Assembly (NCBI GenBank): GCA_963705325.1
Contig: OY970069.1
Coordinates: 4,154,001-4,218,000, forward strand
Direction: 5' to 3'
Source of the DNA: DATARH01 sp963705325
GTDB taxonomy: Bacteria > Pseudomonadota > Alphaproteobacteria > ATCC43930 > CGMCC-115725
Length of the DNA: 64,000 bases
Positions within the stretch are counted from its first letter, which is position 1; the number at the start of each line of letters is the position of its first letter. A program made the translations under genes and the position numbers. Shown here in pieces: positions 45,930 to 55,428 of the stretch. The notes beneath the pieces were generated by a model that was given only the letters and a program-made list of their open reading frames with translations, had not been told where the DNA came from and ran no database searches.

Positions 45930-46725
45930 TCGGGCCTTTTGGCTGGCAGATGGCACGGCTCGAATCCGCCCGAATAAACGCGACAATATCGGCAACGGGG
46001 CCATTGCCGGCGTATTTTGCGGCGATCTCATCGACGCGCTCGACCAGCGTGCCTTCGTCGGAAAACAGGAATTGGTAGGCGGTGCGCAGCCCGCTGATAT
46101 CCTCACGGGTGAAGCCGCTACGCTGCATGCCCACGATATTGATGCCGGAAAGCCGGGCCCGATCGCCCGTCGCCTGACCGTAGGGAATCACGTCGCGGAC
46201 CACGGCGGAGAGGCCGCCCACCATCGCATAGCGGCCGATCCGACAGAACTGATGGATAGCGCTGAGGCCACCCAGGATCGCATGGTCTTCGATCACCACG
46301 TGGCCCGCGAGCGTCGCGTTGTTCGCCATCACCACGCCGTCACCGACCTGGCAGTCGTGAGCGATGTGGACGCCGACCATGAACAGCGAGTTGTCGCCGA
46401 CGCGCGTCACCATCCCCCCGCCGGCTGTACCCGGGTTCATCGTCACATATTCGCGGATCGTGTTATTGCTGCCGATCTCGAGCGATGACGCTTCGCCGCG
46501 GTACTTGAGATCCTGCGGTTCGAAGCCGATCGAGGCAAAAGGAAAGATGCGCGTTCCGGCGCCGATCGTTGTTCGTCCTTCGACCACGACATGGGCGCGC
46601 AAACTGACGCCAGGGCCGAGCACAACATGCTCGCCGACGACGCAATACGGCCCGATCACGACATCGTCAGCTAGCTGCGCACCCGGCGCGATGATCGCTG
46701 TGGGATGGATCTTGGGCATCGTCAT
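45919..46725 (-). CDS. lpxA: UDP-N-acetylglucosamine O-acyltransferase
   Basis: First enzyme of lipid A synthesis, adding a 3-hydroxyacyl chain from ACP. 268 residues; hexapeptide-repeat beta-helix (IHPTAIIAPGAQLADDVVIG, GPGVSLRAHVVVEGRTTIG), with the catalytic His in VGVHIAHDCQVGDG and LSAIHQFCRIG. The C-terminal helical part (FTREDISGLRTAYQFLFS) is as in the family. The start codon may be 46725 or the second Met two codons later. Confidence 0.95.
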   Translation of the reverse strand: MTMPKIHPTAIIAPGAQLADDVVIGPYCVVGEHVVLGPGVSLRAHVVVEGRTTIGAGTRIFPFASIGFEPQDLKYRGEASSLEIGSNNTIREYVTMNPGTAGGGMVTRVGDNSLFMVGVHIAHDCQVGDGVVMANNATLAGHVVIEDHAILGGLSAIHQFCRIGRYAMVGGLSAVVRDVIPYGQATGDRARLSGINIVGMQRSGFTREDISGLRTAYQFLFSDEGTLVERVDEIAAKYAGNGPVADIVAFIRADSSRAICQPKGPNGG

Positions 46726-46730
46726 TCGAC

Positions 46731-47201
46731 CTAGTGGTCGAGGATCATAGCCGCGAATACGGCTTCCGCGTGCAGCTGGCCATCGACCTCCGCGCGGCCT
46801 TCGAATTTCCAGACATTGCCCCGATTGCGTATCTTCGTAACGTGAATGTGCAGCCTATCTCCCGGAAATACCGGGCGCCGGAAGCGGGCATTATCGATGC
46901 TCATGAAATAGACCAGCTTGCGCTCCCATTCCGGACCCAGCGTGTGAACGACGAGCACGGCCGCGGTCTGCGCCATCGCTTCCACGATCAACACACCGGG
47001 CATCACGGGGCGTTCGGGGAAATGGCCGCGAAAGTAGTATTCTTCCGGCGAGACCATCTTGATCCCCGTCGCTCGCTCATTCTTCGCGACGTCGACAACC
47101 TTATCGATGAGCAAGAACGGGTCGCGATGAGGAATCATCTGCATGATCCGCTCGCGATCGAGTTCCAACAAATCCCCCGCTTCGGAAGCGGATTCAATCA
47201 T
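46731..47201 (-). CDS. fabZ: 3-hydroxyacyl-ACP dehydratase FabZ
   Basis: Hot-dog fold dehydratase of fatty acid synthesis. 156 residues with IMQMIPHRDPFLLIDKV, the active-site His in YYFRGHFPERPVMPGVL, and Glu in IVEAMAQTAAVL. ATG 47201 overlaps the lpxD stop as ATGA; the frame's earlier opening at 47255 is inside lpxD and not used. It competes with LpxA/LpxD for 3-hydroxyacyl-ACP, which explains its place in the cluster. Confidence 0.95.
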   Translation of the reverse strand: MIESASEAGDLLELDRERIMQMIPHRDPFLLIDKVVDVAKNERATGIKMVSPEEYYFRGHFPERPVMPGVLIVEAMAQTAAVLVVHTLGPEWERKLVYFMSIDNARFRRPVFPGDRLHIHVTKIRNRGNVWKFEGRAEVDGQLHAEAVFAAMILDH

Positions 47202-48223
47202 GAGCCGTCTTTCTTGCGAGCGAGGCGTTGCAGGATCGCGATCTGCCGCATCCACGTGGTTAGCGGCACCACCGGTATACCGCCGACCGTCGCCCCGGCC
47301 TCGACATCGCGAAACACGCCAGAGTTCGCCGCTATGCGAGCGCCGTCGCCGACGTGCACGTGCCCGGTAAGGCCTGCCTGCCCGCCAATCATCACAAAAT
47401 CCCCTAAACGGGTACTACCCGCGATACCGACCTGCCCGGCCAGGACGCATCCTCGCCCGACAACGACATTGTGCCCAATTTGCACCAGATTATCGATCTT
47501 AGTGCCCTCGCCGATTACCGTATCGTGCCCCGAGCCGCGGTCAATTGCCGTGTTAGCGCCGATATCGACATCGTCGCCTATGACAACACGGCCAAGCTGC
47601 GGAACCATGACCGGACCTGACCTATCTGGCGCGAAGCCGAACCCTGGTTGTCCAATCCGCACGCCAGGATGGAGCACCACTCGTGATCCAATCAAACAAT
47701 GGCTGATCGTCACATTGGCGCCAATCCGGCAATCGTCGCCGATCTCGACGTTGGATCCAATCGCGCTATTGGCGCCGATCTGGCAGCGCGCTCCCAATCG
47801 CACCCCCGCCTCGATCACGACATTGGCGGCGATTTCACAATCAGCCGGTACATTGGCCGATGGATCGATGATCGCCGAGGGCGCGCGCCCCGGAATCACC
47901 GGCGGAGTGGGATAAAAGGCTTCCGCGGCTAAGGCAAACGCCTTATAGGGATCGGCCGCGATCAGAAGCGCCATGCCCGGAGGCGCCCGCGCGGCAAATC
48001 GCTCGGCGGCGAATGCCGCACCCGCCCGCGATGCGGCGAAAGCCTCAACATATTTAAGGTTGGCGAGGAATGTCACGTCGCTGGGCCCGGCGGTTTCGAG
48101 CGGTGCAACGTCCTCAATGGTCCGATCCCCGACAGCCGGATCGGCAAGCTTCGCACCACCGATCGCCGCCAAAGCCTTGAGCGAGAACGGTCCAGCACGG
48201 TCGAAGAAACGAGGGTCAGCCAT
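47198..48223 (-). CDS. lpxD: UDP-3-O-acylglucosamine N-acyltransferase
   Basis: Third enzyme of lipid A synthesis. 341 residues: N-terminal domain MADPRFFDRAGPFSLKALAA, hexapeptide helix (IGANSAIGSNVEIGDDCRIG), the catalytic His in DNLVQIGHNVVVG, and a C-terminal helix ending LQRLARKKDGS. Position between skp and fabZ is canonical, so this is the housekeeping copy; a paralogue is at 42435-43466. Confidence 0.95.
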   Translation of the reverse strand: MADPRFFDRAGPFSLKALAAIGGAKLADPAVGDRTIEDVAPLETAGPSDVTFLANLKYVEAFAASRAGAAFAAERFAARAPPGMALLIAADPYKAFALAAEAFYPTPPVIPGRAPSAIIDPSANVPADCEIAANVVIEAGVRLGARCQIGANSAIGSNVEIGDDCRIGANVTISHCLIGSRVVLHPGVRIGQPGFGFAPDRSGPVMVPQLGRVVIGDDVDIGANTAIDRGSGHDTVIGEGTKIDNLVQIGHNVVVGRGCVLAGQVGIAGSTRLGDFVMIGGQAGLTGHVHVGDGARIAANSGVFRDVEAGATVGGIPVVPLTTWMRQIAILQRLARKKDGS

Positions 48224-48256
48224 ATGCGCGCACGCCCGTAAACGAAGGCGGGAGCG

Positions 48257-48961
48257 CTATTTCTTCTTAGGCGGCGCGGGCTTTGGCGGCGCCGGTGCCG
48301 GCTTCGCCGGGGCTGGCGGAGTCGTCTGATCCGGAGCATTAGCAGCAACGGGAGTGACGAAGGTTACGTCCAGCGTTGGCATCTGCTCGTCGAGCTTCTG
48401 CAAAACCTGATCGGTAACGTCGAATCCCTGATCGAACAGCACCAACTCGCTGCGCTGAAACACGAGGTTGACTTTTCGATCCTTGGCAATGTCCGTGATG
48501 ATCTTGACCATCACCTCCTGGATCTTCTGAAGCGCATCAGCATTCGATCGTTCCAGCGCCTGACGCTTGGCCTGCACGTCACGGTCGAGTTCGTTGACCT
48601 TGGCCTGGAAGTCGCGGCCTTTGGCGGCAAGCTGATCAGCTGACAGGGTCGCCTGTTGACGCTGCAGCTGGTCGCGCTCCTGGCGCAAGGCCTCTTCTTT
48701 ATGTGAGATGTCCTTGGCGTATTCGGCTCGCTTCGCCTCGATCTGCTGCCGAACCATCTTGGCTGCCTTCGAGTTTTGCAGCAGTGCCTGAACGTCCACC
48801 ACCATGATGGATATAGTCTGCGGCGCCGCTGGCGGGGTGGTTGCCGCAGGTGCGGGCGGAGTGGGCTGAGCGGGGGCTTGCTGCGCCAGCGCACCACCGA
48901 CGCTGCAGCAAAGACCGAACAGGCCAACCAGCACGGCGAGCCGAGCACGCATCACGACCAT
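48257..48961 (-). CDS. skp: Periplasmic chaperone OmpH/Skp family
   Basis: Holdase for unfolded outer-membrane proteins, working with BamA. A signal peptide (MRARLAVLVGLFGLCCSVGGALA) is followed by a Pro/Ala-rich linker, the strand ISIMVVDVQALLQNSKAAK, a long coiled-coil arm (QQIEAKRAEYAKDISHKEEA...), and NLVFQRSELVLF. The tail is Pro/Lys-rich (PKPAPPKKK). ATG 48961 has GAGG five bases upstream. It is longer (about 234) than Skp of enterobacteria because of the linker and tail. Confidence 0.9.
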   Translation of the reverse strand: MVVMRARLAVLVGLFGLCCSVGGALAQQAPAQPTPPAPAATTPPAAPQTISIMVVDVQALLQNSKAAKMVRQQIEAKRAEYAKDISHKEEALRQERDQLQRQQATLSADQLAAKGRDFQAKVNELDRDVQAKRQALERSNADALQKIQEVMVKIITDIAKDRKVNLVFQRSELVLFDQGFDVTDQVLQKLDEQMPTLDVTFVTPVAANAPDQTTPPAPAKPAPAPPKPAPPKKK

Positions 48962-48986
48962 TGCAACCTCTTAAGCAAAAGCGGGA

Positions 48987-51500
48987 TCAAAACTTCGTGC
49001 CGAAACTTACTCTGAAGAACTGCGTCTTATCAAAAGACTCCCGCTTGAGCGGTACCCCCAAATCGAGCCGTACCGGCCCCACAGGCGAGGCCCAAGATAT
49101 CCCGATGCCGGTTGACACTCGCAAAGCCGCTGTATCGACAACCTGCGGCTGAACTGCGGTATTTGCCAACGCAAGCTGAGTAGGGGTCAAGACCAAGTTC
49201 TTTTGGTCGTTCGACCACAACGTACCGAAATCGGACCACACGCGGCCGGTAATCCCGAGTTCCTTCGGTAGGCCGAGCGGCACGCCTAGCTGGACGGACC
49301 CGGCAAAGTACTTGTTGCCGCCGAGTGCGTCCTGCGAGGTAAGGTCGCGCGGCCCGATCCCGGCAGGTTCGAAGCCGCGCAGGTTGTCGCCGCCGACAAA
49401 GAAGCGATCCTGCAGCAGCACCTTCTGGCCGCCCCAACCAAAAACGTCGCCTGCCTCGCCGGTGAAGCTCAACACCCAGCCGGGAGCGACCGAATAGTAA
49501 TAGCCGGCGCTGATCTTGCTACGCAGGTACTGCACGCCAAAGCCGACACCCGCGAAATCATTTCCGAGCGAAGCAAACCACCCGCTCGTCGGATCAATAC
49601 GGTTGTCGCGCCGGTCATAGAGCAGCACTTGGCCGATTGACGAGGTGTAGTGGGTTCCCTGTTGCAGCAATATGAAGAGCGCGGCGTTCGATTGAACATT
49701 CGTGATGTCGTCCGACCGAACCGCATATTTGAGGGTCTGGCGTAGATACTCAGTGAGCTGGTACCCGGCGCGCAGCGCACCGCCATAAGAAAATTGCTGG
49801 TAGGCCGGCTGTACGCCCGAGAAGAATGACGCGGTCGGGCTGGTCTTGACCTCGAAGAGGTCGAAGCCCGCCGCCACGTTCGAATCGAGGAAATACGGCT
49901 CGGTAAAGCTAAGATCGACTTGCTGAGAATGGAACGACACGACGGTTCCGACGCGCAAATCCTGACCGCGACCGAGAAAATTGTGCTCGCGCACGGTAAT
50001 ATCGGCGAGCGGACCGTCGGTGGTCGAAAAACCAGCGCCAAGTGACAGTTCGCCGGTCGATTGCTCCTCGACCTCGACCGTCACCACGGTCTTGTCCGGC
50101 GCGGAGCCTTGCGTGGTATTGGTCTCCACCTTTTTGAAGAAGCCGAGGTTCTTGATGCGGTCCTTGGAGCGCTGCAGTTTGTTGGCGTTGAACGCATCAC
50201 CCTCGACGAGCCGCATCTCGCGACGGATCACCTTGTCGAGCGTGCGCACGTTACCGTTGATGTCGATGCGCTCGACATAAACTTGCGGCCCCTCCTGCAC
50301 GTTGAAGGTGATGTCGATCGTACGATCGTCACGGTTGCGAGTAATCTGGGGCTTCACCTCGACAAACGCGTAACCCTTGCTGCCGAGCGCGTCGGTCAAC
50401 ACCGCGATCGTGTGCTCGACCGCCGCGGCGTCGTACCAATCGCCGGACTGAACCGTCAGGAGCGGCATCACCGCATCCTTCGGCAGGTCCTTCAGCTTGA
50501 TGTCGACATCGACTTTGCCGAATTTGTAACGCACGCCCTCATCGACGGTGAACGTTACGATAAATCCATCGCGCTCGGGGGTCAGCTCGGCCACTGCCGA
50601 GACTACCCGGAAATCGGCGTAGCCCTCGCTCAGATAGTATTTGCGCAGCAACTCGCGGTCGTAGGTAATGCGGTCCGGGTCGTAAGTGTCGGCGTTGGAG
50701 AAGAAGCGGTACCAGCGGCTCTCCTTGGTATCGATCACCCCACGCAGCGTTGAATCGCTGAACTCAGTATTGCCGACGAAGTTGATGCTGCGCACACCCG
50801 TTGACGGACCTTCGTTGATCTCGAAGACAAGGTCGACGCGGTTCTCCGATAATTGGATAATCTTCGGCTCCACCGTCGCGGCGAAGCGTGCGTGGCGGCG
50901 ATAGAGGTTCAGGATGCGCTGCACGTCGTTCTGCACACGCGTGCGCGTGTAGACCACACGTGGGCGCAATTGAATTTCGCTGTTGAGTTCCTTGTCCGAC
51001 AGCTTCGAATTACCCTCGAAGGCGATCCGGTTGATGATCGGGTTTTCGACCACGCGGACGATCAGCACGCTTCCCTGACGGTCGAGTTTTACATCCGCGA
51101 ACAATCCGGTGGCGAACAGCGCCTTTCCCGAGGCATCGACGCGCTCCGGATCAAAAGGGTCGCCGGCTTTCACCAGTATGTAGGAGTAAATCGTCTCCGG
51201 CTCGATGCGCTGCAAGCCCTCGATCTTGATGTCGGAGATCGTTCCGTAGTTGGGCGCTGACACCGGCCGCGGCGCCACAGGAGGGGCAGTATGATGAACG
51301 ATCCGTCTTGGCTGCGGAGGTGGCGGAAGCGGCGCGGGTTGGACCTGCGCGGGCGGTGGTGGCGGCGCGGGCGGCGGTGTCGGAGCGGGCGGCGCAACCA
51401 GCTCTGCGAGCGCCGGTAGGCTTAGGGCGACCGCAACTGCCGCAGCGGCAATCGGGGCCAGCCAATGCTTCCTTGCCCGCTGAAACTGCAAAACCCCCAC
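48987..51500 (-). CDS. bamA: Outer membrane protein assembly factor BamA
   Basis: Central component of the beta-barrel assembly machine. 837 residues: signal region (HWLAPIAAAAVAVALSLPALA), an unusually Pro-rich linker (about residues 35-75), five POTRA domains beginning ISDIKIEGLQRIEPETIYSY, and a C-terminal barrel with LRGFEPAGIGPRDL (lid loop) and the terminal strand QFFRVSFGTKF ending in Phe. The start codon is GTG at 51500. The gene lies between rseP and skp as in most proteobacteria. Confidence 0.95.
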   Translation of the reverse strand: MGVLQFQRARKHWLAPIAAAAVAVALSLPALAELVAPPAPTPPPAPPPPPAQVQPAPLPPPPQPRRIVHHTAPPVAPRPVSAPNYGTISDIKIEGLQRIEPETIYSYILVKAGDPFDPERVDASGKALFATGLFADVKLDRQGSVLIVRVVENPIINRIAFEGNSKLSDKELNSEIQLRPRVVYTRTRVQNDVQRILNLYRRHARFAATVEPKIIQLSENRVDLVFEINEGPSTGVRSINFVGNTEFSDSTLRGVIDTKESRWYRFFSNADTYDPDRITYDRELLRKYYLSEGYADFRVVSAVAELTPERDGFIVTFTVDEGVRYKFGKVDVDIKLKDLPKDAVMPLLTVQSGDWYDAAAVEHTIAVLTDALGSKGYAFVEVKPQITRNRDDRTIDITFNVQEGPQVYVERIDINGNVRTLDKVIRREMRLVEGDAFNANKLQRSKDRIKNLGFFKKVETNTTQGSAPDKTVVTVEVEEQSTGELSLGAGFSTTDGPLADITVREHNFLGRGQDLRVGTVVSFHSQQVDLSFTEPYFLDSNVAAGFDLFEVKTSPTASFFSGVQPAYQQFSYGGALRAGYQLTEYLRQTLKYAVRSDDITNVQSNAALFILLQQGTHYTSSIGQVLLYDRRDNRIDPTSGWFASLGNDFAGVGFGVQYLRSKISAGYYYSVAPGWVLSFTGEAGDVFGWGGQKVLLQDRFFVGGDNLRGFEPAGIGPRDLTSQDALGGNKYFAGSVQLGVPLGLPKELGITGRVWSDFGTLWSNDQKNLVLTPTQLALANTAVQPQVVDTAALRVSTGIGISWASPVGPVRLDLGVPLKRESFDKTQFFRVSFGTKF

Positions 51501-51558
51501 CCCACTTCGCCTACCTCGCGACCCGTAAAGACATCAGGTCACAAGCCCCTGGTCAACG

Positions 51559-52689
51559 TCACGATCGCCACAAGTGAACCAAGTCATTCCAAGTGGCAAA
51601 CACCATCAGCGTCAAGACCAATGCCATTCCAATACGAAAACCGTACTCTTGAGCTTTCTGACCCAATGGTTTTCCTCGGATCGCTTCAGCGGCATAGAAC
51701 AGCAAATGCCCTCCGTCAAGCACCGGGACCGGAAACAGGTTGATGAGTCCCAGATTGATCGACAACATCGCCATGAACGAAAGCAGAGCGCCGACACCGA
51801 TTTGCGCGACCTGACCGGAGAGCTGTGCGATACGGAGCGGACCACCCAATTCATCGGCGTTGCGCTTATGGGTGATCATTTGCCACATCGCGCCGAGCGT
51901 TGAAGTCGACAGGTTCCAGGTCTCGCTGAAGGCGTGAAGAACGGCATTCGCCGGGCTGAGACGGGTATATTTGACACCGCCGCTGCCCTGAACGCCAAGC
52001 TGGCCTATTTGCCGTCCGTCGGAATCTTCGATGACCTTCGGTGTCACGTTGAGCGATACTGGCTCGCCCTTGCGCAACACCACGATCGTCATCGGGTTGC
52101 CGCTGTCGACTTCGACAAGCCGCTTGATATCGTCGAACCTAGCGATTGGATTGCCGTCGATCGACGTCACCACGTCGCCGACCTGCATACCCGCCTTTTC
52201 GGCGGCGCTGTTCGGCAGGATGCGACCGATTTCCGGCGGCATATAGGGCTGGCCATAGGTGGCGAATAGCACCGCCATCACCACGATAGCGAAAATGAAA
52301 TTCGCCAGCGGACCGCCGCTGACGATCGCAGCGCGTTGCCCGAGGGGCTTATAAAAGAACGAGACCGCCCGCTCCGCCTCGGTCATCTTCTCGACGTCCG
52401 CCGTCGGCAGAACTGAGCTGCCATCGCTGTCGCCGAACATCTTGACGTAACCGCCTAGCGGCAGGGCGCTGACCTTCCAGCGCGTCCCAGAGCGGTCGTT
52501 CCAGCCAAACAGCTCCGGCCCGAAGCCGATTGAGAAAACTTCGACCCGCACCCCGTTGCGCCGCGCGATCAGGTAATGGCCCAGCTCGTGGACAAAGACG
52601 AGAACCGTCAAGACCACAAGGAAGCCAAAGACCATCCATAGGAACTGGGTCAGTCCGCCACTGAGGACTGGTGCCAGGAGGCTGCTCAT
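51559..52689 (-). CDS. rseP: Intramembrane zinc metalloprotease RseP
   Basis: Site-2 protease that cleaves membrane anti-sigma factors and signal-peptide remnants. 376 residues with the zinc motif HELGH (His34, Glu35, His38) in the first membrane helix, one PDZ domain (EIGRILPNSAAEKAGMQVGD), and the third ligand in FPVPVLDGGHLLF. ATG 52689 overlaps the dxr stop as ATGA. Confidence 0.94.
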   Translation of the reverse strand: MSSLLAPVLSGGLTQFLWMVFGFLVVLTVLVFVHELGHYLIARRNGVRVEVFSIGFGPELFGWNDRSGTRWKVSALPLGGYVKMFGDSDGSSVLPTADVEKMTEAERAVSFFYKPLGQRAAIVSGGPLANFIFAIVVMAVLFATYGQPYMPPEIGRILPNSAAEKAGMQVGDVVTSIDGNPIARFDDIKRLVEVDSGNPMTIVVLRKGEPVSLNVTPKVIEDSDGRQIGQLGVQGSGGVKYTRLSPANAVLHAFSETWNLSTSTLGAMWQMITHKRNADELGGPLRIAQLSGQVAQIGVGALLSFMAMLSINLGLINLFPVPVLDGGHLLFYAAEAIRGKPLGQKAQEYGFRIGMALVLTLMVFATWNDLVHLWRS

Positions 52690-53913
52690 GGGTTGTCCGC
52701 CGGCCGATGATTGCGTGCACGGCGCATGGCGTGCTCGGTCGCAATCGCCCGCGCTTCGTGATCTATGTGGTAGACGTCGTCGAGGCTGCCAAGCTCACCG
52801 ACAGGCAACGCCTCGAGCGTATCTTCGACAGTTGCGGCGATGTCGAGGAAGCCGATTTGTCCGTCGATAAAGGCATGCACCGCAGTCTCGTTCGCCGCGT
52901 TAAGCACGGTCGGGCTGCCGCCGCCCTGGGTCAGCGCGTCACGCGCCAAACGCAGCGCCGGGAACCGCACCGGATCGGGGATTTCGAAAGTGAGCCTGCC
53001 CACCGCAGCCAGGTCGAGCCGTTGCATCGGCGCCGGGGTGCGTCCGGGCCAACCAAGTACATAGGCGATCGGGGTGCGCATGTCAGGCGTCCCCAGATGC
53101 GCCAGCACCGACCCGTCGTGATAGGTGACGAGCCCGTGGATCACCGATTGCGGGTGGATCACCACGTCGATCTGCTCCGACGGCAGCTGGAACAGGTGAT
53201 GCGCCTCGATAATCTCCAAGCCCTTGTTCATCAACGTCGCCGAGTTCGATTGAAATCTTCGCACCCATGTTCCATGTGGGGTGCTTGACCGCTTGCTTCA
53301 CCGTCATGTCGCGCATTTCGTCGATGCTGCGCTCGCGAAACGGGCCGCCGCTGCAGGTCAAGGTGATCTTCTCGATGTGCTCGACCCGCTTGAAATCGAA
53401 ACACTGCCAGATCGCGTTGTGCTCGCTATCTACAGGCAGCAGGGTGGCGCCATTGGCGGCAACCTCTTGCATGAACAGGCTGCCGGCGCAGACCAGCACC
53501 TCCTTGTTGGCAAACGCGACGATGCGCCCCTGTCGCACCGCGGCCAGCGTCGACGCTAGACCGGCAGCCCCAACGATGCCGGCCATCACCCAATCTGCCG
53601 GGCGCTCCGCCGCCTCGACCAGCGCCTCGGGCCCGCATCCCACCTCGATCCCCGACCCCGACAGCGCCTCCTTCAGCGTGTCGTATTCCGCAGGGTCGGC
53701 AACCGCGGCGAACCGCGCGTTCAATTGTCGCGCCTGTTCGGCCAAGGCGGCTGCGTTACGGTTCGCGGTTAGGGCCTCGACCGTGAACTCATCGCGGTTG
53801 CGCAGCAGTAGATCGACCGTACTGCGGCCGATCGAGCCGGTCGAACCGAGCACCGAGACCCGGCGCGGCTGTGCCGGCGCGCTGTGCGTACGGTTCAATG
53901 CCGTCACCGCCAT
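52686..53913 (-). CDS. dxr: 1-deoxy-D-xylulose-5-phosphate reductoisomerase, with a one-base frameshift
   Basis: NADPH-dependent second enzyme of the MEP isoprenoid pathway. The first part (53913 down to about 53246) has VSVLGSTGSIGRSTVDLL, FANKEVLVCAG, LLPVDSEHNAIWQ and KHPTWNMGAKISI; the frame then shifts. The rest (down to 52686) continues SATLMNKGLEIIEAHHLF to the normal end. Removing one A from GAACTC (plus strand, extra t at 53245/53246) restores KISIDSATLMNKG exactly and gives a full-length 408-residue protein. No other copy is in the window. The gene is normally essential, so a sequencing or assembly error is the simplest explanation; a recent null mutation is the alternative. Confidence 0.85.
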
Positions 53914-54707
53914 GTCAGCACGCTGCCGCCGCCAATCCAGGTCAACAATGCCACCGTGGGAATAACCGCCAATAGACCGTCGAGCCGGTCAAGCAGGCCA
54001 CCGTGTCCCGGGATTAGGCTGCTTGCGTCCTTCACGCCGAACCTTCGCTTGGCCACGGACTCGGCAAGATCGCCGAACTGCTCGACAATCGCAAGTCCTG
54101 CGCTCACCAAGACCAACGGCAGAGCCGGGCTCAGACCGAGCGCTCGAGCGGTAACCCAACCGGCGATTGCGGCGCAGAAAACGCCACCCAGGAGCCCCGC
54201 CCAAGTTTTTCCAGGGCTCCAGCGGGGCGCCAGCCGAGGTCCGCCAAGAAGCCGCCCTATCGCATAAGCACCGATATCGGTCGCCCACACAATCGCCAGC
54301 ACCCACACTAAGGTCGCTCTGCCGGCGGTTTCGCTTTGCGCCAGCCATAACAAGATGATGCAGGGCAAAGCCACCCACAGGGAGCCGGCCGCCACCCATA
54401 GGGGCACCGCACCGCGGCGGCGTGTCTCGAGGAGCCAGACCGCCACCGCTCCGCCAAGGGCGAGGACAGCTCCAACCCAAACACCGACGACGGCCGCTGC
54501 CGCCACCGCCAATGCAACCATACCGATCAACCCGGACGCGCCGTCACAAAGGCGAGCCCATTCCCAGGCCATAACCACCGCCGCGGCAACGATCAGAATC
54601 TTCAGGAATGGACCGCCGAACCATATTGCGGCCAGCGGCAGCGGCGCTAAAACGAGCGCTGAAAGAATGCGCAGCCGCAGCGACGATCCCGCCTCAGCGA
54701 GAGCCAA
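53904..54707 (-). CDS. cdsA: Phosphatidate cytidylyltransferase
   Basis: Makes CDP-diacylglycerol from phosphatidic acid and CTP in the inner membrane. About 267 residues with seven or eight hydrophobic segments. The family signature is complete: SVAKRRFGVKDASS followed by LIPGHGGLLDRLDG. The frame is open far upstream over uppS; the likely start is TTG 54707, which overlaps the uppS end by 14 bases and has GGGG upstream. The stop overlaps the dxr start by ten bases. Confidence 0.9.
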   Translation of the reverse strand: MALAEAGSSLRLRILSALVLAPLPLAAIWFGGPFLKILIVAAAVVMAWEWARLCDGASGLIGMVALAVAAAAVVGVWVGAVLALGGAVAVWLLETRRRGAVPLWVAAGSLWVALPCIILLWLAQSETAGRATLVWVLAIVWATDIGAYAIGRLLGGPRLAPRWSPGKTWAGLLGGVFCAAIAGWVTARALGLSPALPLVLVSAGLAIVEQFGDLAESVAKRRFGVKDASSLIPGHGGLLDRLDGLLAVIPTVALLTWIGGGSVLTWR

Positions 54708-55428
54708 TCGACGCCCCGTAGCGTCGTTCGCGGCAGCCGAAATCGGCGATCGCTTGCACCAGATCGGCCTCGCCGAAATCGGGCCACAGTGTCTTGGTGA
54801 AAACGAGCTCCGAATAGGCGCACTGCCATAACAGGAAATTGCTGATGCGCTGCTCGCCGCTAGTGCGGATAAGCAGATCGGGGTCGGGAATTTCAGAGGT
54901 GAACAGATGGCGGGAGATGAGGTCCTCATCAATCTCGCTTGTCTGCAACTCCCCGTCGAGCACCTTTGCCGCCAGCGCCCGGACAGCGGCGACAATCTCT
55001 GCGCGGCCGCCATAGGACAGCGCGATCGTCAGGTTCACGCCGCGATTTTCTCGGGTCAGCTCCTCAGCATTGGCGATCAGCGTGACGATATCGGGCGCCA
55101 GCCGCGCGCGGTCGCCGATGACCCGAAGCCGCACCCCGTTGCGGTGCAGTTCGGCGATCTCGCCGCGCAGGTAGTGTCGCAGCAGCCCCATTAGATCATC
55201 GATCTCGGTGAGGGGCCGCTTCCAGTTCTCCGACGAAAACCCGAACAGCGTCAGGTAAGGAATGCCGAGCTCGCCGGTTGCGCGCACAGTGCGGCGCACC
55301 GCCTCTGCCCCCTGGCGATGGCCAGCGATGCGCGGCAGACCGCGGGCCTTCGCCCAGCGGCCGTTGCCGTCCATAATGATCGCGATATGCCGCGGCAGCG
55401 GACGCGGTGAAGCAAGGTGCACGCTCAT
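54694..55428 (-). CDS. uppS: Isoprenyl transferase (undecaprenyl diphosphate synthase)
   Basis: cis-Prenyltransferase making C55 undecaprenyl diphosphate, the lipid carrier for envelope polysaccharides. 244 residues with HIAIIMDGNGRWAKARGLPR (catalytic Asp20), TLFGFSSENWKRP, and PDPDLLIRTSGEQRISNFLL. ATG 55428 shares one base with the frr stop (TGATG). It uses isoprenoids made through dxr, two genes downstream. Confidence 0.95.
   Translation of the reverse strand: MSVHLASPRPLPRHIAIIMDGNGRWAKARGLPRIAGHRQGAEAVRRTVRATGELGIPYLTLFGFSSENWKRPLTEIDDLMGLLRHYLRGEIAELHRNGVRLRVIGDRARLAPDIVTLIANAEELTRENRGVNLTIALSYGGRAEIVAAVRALAAKVLDGELQTSEIDEDLISRHLFTSEIPDPDLLIRTSGEQRISNFLLWQCAYSELVFTKTLWPDFGEADLVQAIADFGCRERRYGASIGSR

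Noticed and set aside
53240..53250. Programmed ribosomal frameshift in dxr
   Set aside because: No slippery heptamer or downstream structure is apparent, and Dxr is encoded in one frame in known bacteria; an indel is simpler.
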